Shown here piece by piece: positions 61,847 to 64,000 of a stretch of DNA of 64,000 bases. The stretch is from Leishmania infantum JPCM5 (taxonomy: Eukaryota > Euglenozoa > Kinetoplastea > Trypanosomatida > Trypanosomatidae): the NCBI RefSeq assembly GCF_000002875.2, contig NC_009410.2, positions 696,492 to 760,491 on the forward strand. Direction: 5' to 3'. Position numbers and translations under genes: made by a program. Numbering within the stretch: the stretch's first letter is position 1; each line of letters starts with the position of its first letter. The notes beneath the pieces are model-generated. The model had not been told where the DNA came from. It saw nothing but the letters and a program-made list of their open reading frames with translations, and made no database searches.

Positions 61847-64000
61847 ATGGAGAGCACGATCGAGAGCACGTTGGAGAATGTCGAGCACGGCATCCGCAAC
61901 GCACTGCAGCGCCTCAGCGACGCGCGTGCTCGCTTGGCGACCCAGCGCTCCGCGCTGAATGAAAACAGACTCGTGCTGGTGCGGGCCGTGTCGCCGCTCC
62001 TGCTAGTGTATCCTGCCGAATCAGCGCTGCCGGCCCCTTCCTATTCGCCTTGTGGCGCCTCAGACACGCTTCTTACACCGTTGCTGCGTGGCCAGTCGGC
62101 CAAATCAGCCGTTGCGGCTGGCAGCTCTCCTCGCCACAATGGCCTACTTTGTGAGGTCGATCGTGCCGAGGATTTCGAAGACACTATCATCATCAGTCCT
62201 GCCGCTGCCGCACGAGAGCGAGCACCCGCACCGCCAACACTGCTAGCACTGCAGCCCCTGCCGCCGATGTCCTCGCCACGCGCTCTTCCTCAGGCATCGA
62301 CGTATGCTGGCTTCTACTCGGCTATGGCGGCACGCACACAACAGCTGGAAGAGCAATGCTCCAGCTATTACCGCGAACACGTGAAGCACGCGGCCAAGCT
62401 GCAGATTGCACAGGTGTGGGCCCGAGAGGTGCAGCCGTGGTTCGAGAAGGTTGTGCATCGCGGCTTCTTCCAGCATGTGATTCTCCGGCTTGACGCGCTG
62501 AATCGACGGGTGGTTCGGCTGTGTCGGCGGTTGGCGCTGGATCGACCTCAGTACATACCAAGCCGCCAGTGCACAATTCCGATAAGAAGGGGCATGTGTG
62601 CGCACGGTCAGATGGTGGGCGAGGAGGGACATCTCCACGGCCGCCAACCGCACTCACAGTGTTGCCCCCATCTCGCGGGGGGCGTGTGCAACCGAGGGCA
62701 AACAAATGGATTACGTGGCGTCAATGGACAAGTCCGCTCAGCCAGCGACGATGGCGGAGAGGGACAAGCGGCACAGAAGTGTGGCTGCACAGCAGAGGCC
62801 ACGAGCCTTTCGGCGCCGCCGAGCCAACAGGGACGCACCAGCGATGCTGCTCTCAAGCTTGACAGCGCGGATGGCAACAACCACCCCATGTGCTCTCTTT
62901 GGCGCCAGTACATTCAGATGGTGTCGCAGCCAGACGCTCTGGACGACGAGCATCGTCAGGCGGGCGAAGAGAGCCACAGCCCACCGTCGCCGCTACTGCG
63001 CACGCCTCGCTCTCTCCGACATGTGTGGCATGTCACCATGGAGGGCTTGACCAGCAGCGATGCCGGCGCAGTCAGCGACTCGATGACCGCGGAACCCCCT
63101 AACGCTCTGCCCGCCGCCGACAGCGTCTCCGTCGGCGATGTGATGCCGCACCCAGGCTGCCGACTGCACCAGCGCGGCCACATCGATGCACTTGTGCGAA
63201 ACCTCAGCGACCTTGTGAGGCGACGCGCCTCACTTCACCTGCCACTGCCTCCTCAGCAGTCGACACTGCGGCTCTGCAACCATGATGAGCACGAGCATGA
63301 GGTGGGTTGTCACGACGGCCGCGATGACGCTGCTGGCGATGGGCGTCGTGGTGCGACTGCCCTTGTGCGAGAACGTCTGCCATTGGACACGGGCTCTCCC
63401 CCTGTCGCCCTCCACCACTCTCATCTGTGTGTACTGCTTTGCTGCGCGATGCAACTCTGCTCTCTGGCGCAGCTGTGCAACGCGATCCGCGCAGGTCAAC
63501 CTCTGTGCTACGTAACACCGCCACCTCAACTTGCTTATGATGCTGACGTGGGTGGTTGCTCTGGTGACGACAACGTCGCAGATGACGGCATCGGCGGTGT
63601 GGAGGTGGTGCATATCGGTCCGCACGAGCCGATGACTGTGTCGGCAAGGGCCACGGATGGCCCTTTCACATGCCAACGCACGTGTGAAGGACAGATTGCG
63701 GAGGCCTTGGCAGCGGTCTACCACACCGTGCCCTGTCTGCTCTCGCAGTTGAGCCTTGCACTTCAGAAGCGAAGGGGTGGCGCCGAGTACAGCGGCAATG
63801 CGCAGCGGGAAGAAAGGAGCGAAGTAGCGGCTTCCGAAACGGATGAGGCCACTGGATCGAAACCGTGTGCGGCGTCGGCGGAAGAGGACCGCTTTTGTGT
63901 GACGAACAGCGCCGCAGATGCTGGTGCTGGAAAGGATAGCGCCACTGGCGCCGCTCTTTGGCCAACCGTGGGAGACGCGGCCCGTGACCGTGACGCCTTT
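61847..64000 (+). CDS. unrecognised large protein, 3' end beyond the window
   Basis: At least 718 codons, open without a stop to the right edge. ATG 61847 starts MESTIESTLENVEHGIRNAL, a short helical and probably coiled-coil segment (about 1-50). A second helical block, about 150-235, holds YSAMAARTQQLEEQCSSYYR and VWAREVQPWFEKVVHRGFFQ. A third conserved-looking piece is DALVRNLSDLVRRRASLHLP near 450. Between them lie Cys/His/Gly- and Ser-rich stretches that look disordered. I recognise no domain. A coiled coil followed by beta-rich sequence recalls Vps38/UVRAG or Atg14 proteins in outline only, and I do not claim that identity. The length without stops, + strand orientation and GC-rich third positions support a real gene. 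Confidence 0.7.
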   Translation, partial: MESTIESTLENVEHGIRNALQRLSDARARLATQRSALNENRLVLVRAVSPLLLVYPAESALPAPSYSPCGASDTLLTPLLRGQSAKSAVAAGSSPRHNGLLCEVDRAEDFEDTIIISPAAAARERAPAPPTLLALQPLPPMSSPRALPQASTYAGFYSAMAARTQQLEEQCSSYYREHVKHAAKLQIAQVWAREVQPWFEKVVHRGFFQHVILRLDALNRRVVRLCRRLALDRPQYIPSRQCTIPIRRGMCAHGQMVGEEGHLHGRQPHSQCCPHLAGGVCNRGQTNGLRGVNGQVRSASDDGGEGQAAQKCGCTAEATSLSAPPSQQGRTSDAALKLDSADGNNHPMCSLWRQYIQMVSQPDALDDEHRQAGEESHSPPSPLLRTPRSLRHVWHVTMEGLTSSDAGAVSDSMTAEPPNALPAADSVSVGDVMPHPGCRLHQRGHIDALVRNLSDLVRRRASLHLPLPPQQSTLRLCNHDEHEHEVGCHDGRDDAAGDGRRGATALVRERLPLDTGSPPVALHHSHLCVLLCCAMQLCSLAQLCNAIRAGQPLCYVTPPPQLAYDADVGGCSGDDNVADDGIGGVEVVHIGPHEPMTVSARATDGPFTCQRTCEGQIAEALAAVYHTVPCLLSQLSLALQKRRGGAEYSGNAQREERSEVAASETDEATGSKPCAASAEEDRFCVTNSAADAGAGKDSATGAALWPTVGDAARDRDAF

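Overview
This window looks like a piece of a Leishmania-type trypanosomatid nuclear chromosome. Seventeen protein genes are supported and all lie on the + strand. Coding regions are uninterrupted and GC-rich. Between them lie long stretches rich in pyrimidine tracts, (CA)n/(TG)n and T-runs, and most starts follow a polypyrimidine-AG site of the kind used for spliced-leader trans-splicing. This fits one polycistronic transcription unit. I saw no introns, no strand switch, no tRNA or rRNA gene and no CRISPR. The species cannot be fixed from the sequence alone.

Layout. 0.7-8.8 kb: a TRAPPC2L-like trafficking subunit, an exportin-7-like nuclear transport receptor and deoxyhypusine hydroxylase. 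A run of 101 N (9100-9200) marks an assembly gap. 10.1-18.3 kb: a very large KATNIP-like (DUF4457-type) protein with a likely cilium/flagellum role, and a THEM6-like hot-dog protein. 21.7-47.3 kb: the most unusual part. Two large paralogues (2532 and 803 aa) share an N-terminal beta-rich segment, a coiled coil / globule / coiled coil that resembles the microtubule-binding stalk of dynein, and then a ~100-residue 'F-x-G-x2-W ... Y-x-x-V-W-A-L-Y' repeat, present about 20 times in the first and once in the second. Two further small genes (206 and 226 aa) each carry a single copy of the same domain. The copper chaperone SCO1 sits inside this array, and two intergenic regions of about 5 kb flank its members. 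One of them holds a decayed non-LTR retroposon remnant (DIRE/SIDER type). 49.7-64 kb: a membrane-anchored stand-alone methyltransferase like the C-terminal domain of the ovothiol enzyme OvoA, a PHD-finger protein, a tiny very basic protein, an armadillo-like protein, a PQ-loop transporter-like protein (SLC66A2 type), and an unrecognised gene that runs off the right edge.

Working together. Trypanosomatid gene order says little about function because units are transcribed whole. Still, the repeat-family cluster and the KATNIP-like gene both point to microtubule or flagellum biology. DOHH, SCO1, TRAPPC2L and exportin-7 are conserved housekeeping functions. Family names come from my recognition of motifs, not from searches. 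Starts were placed at ATG codons downstream of the best predicted splice acceptor.
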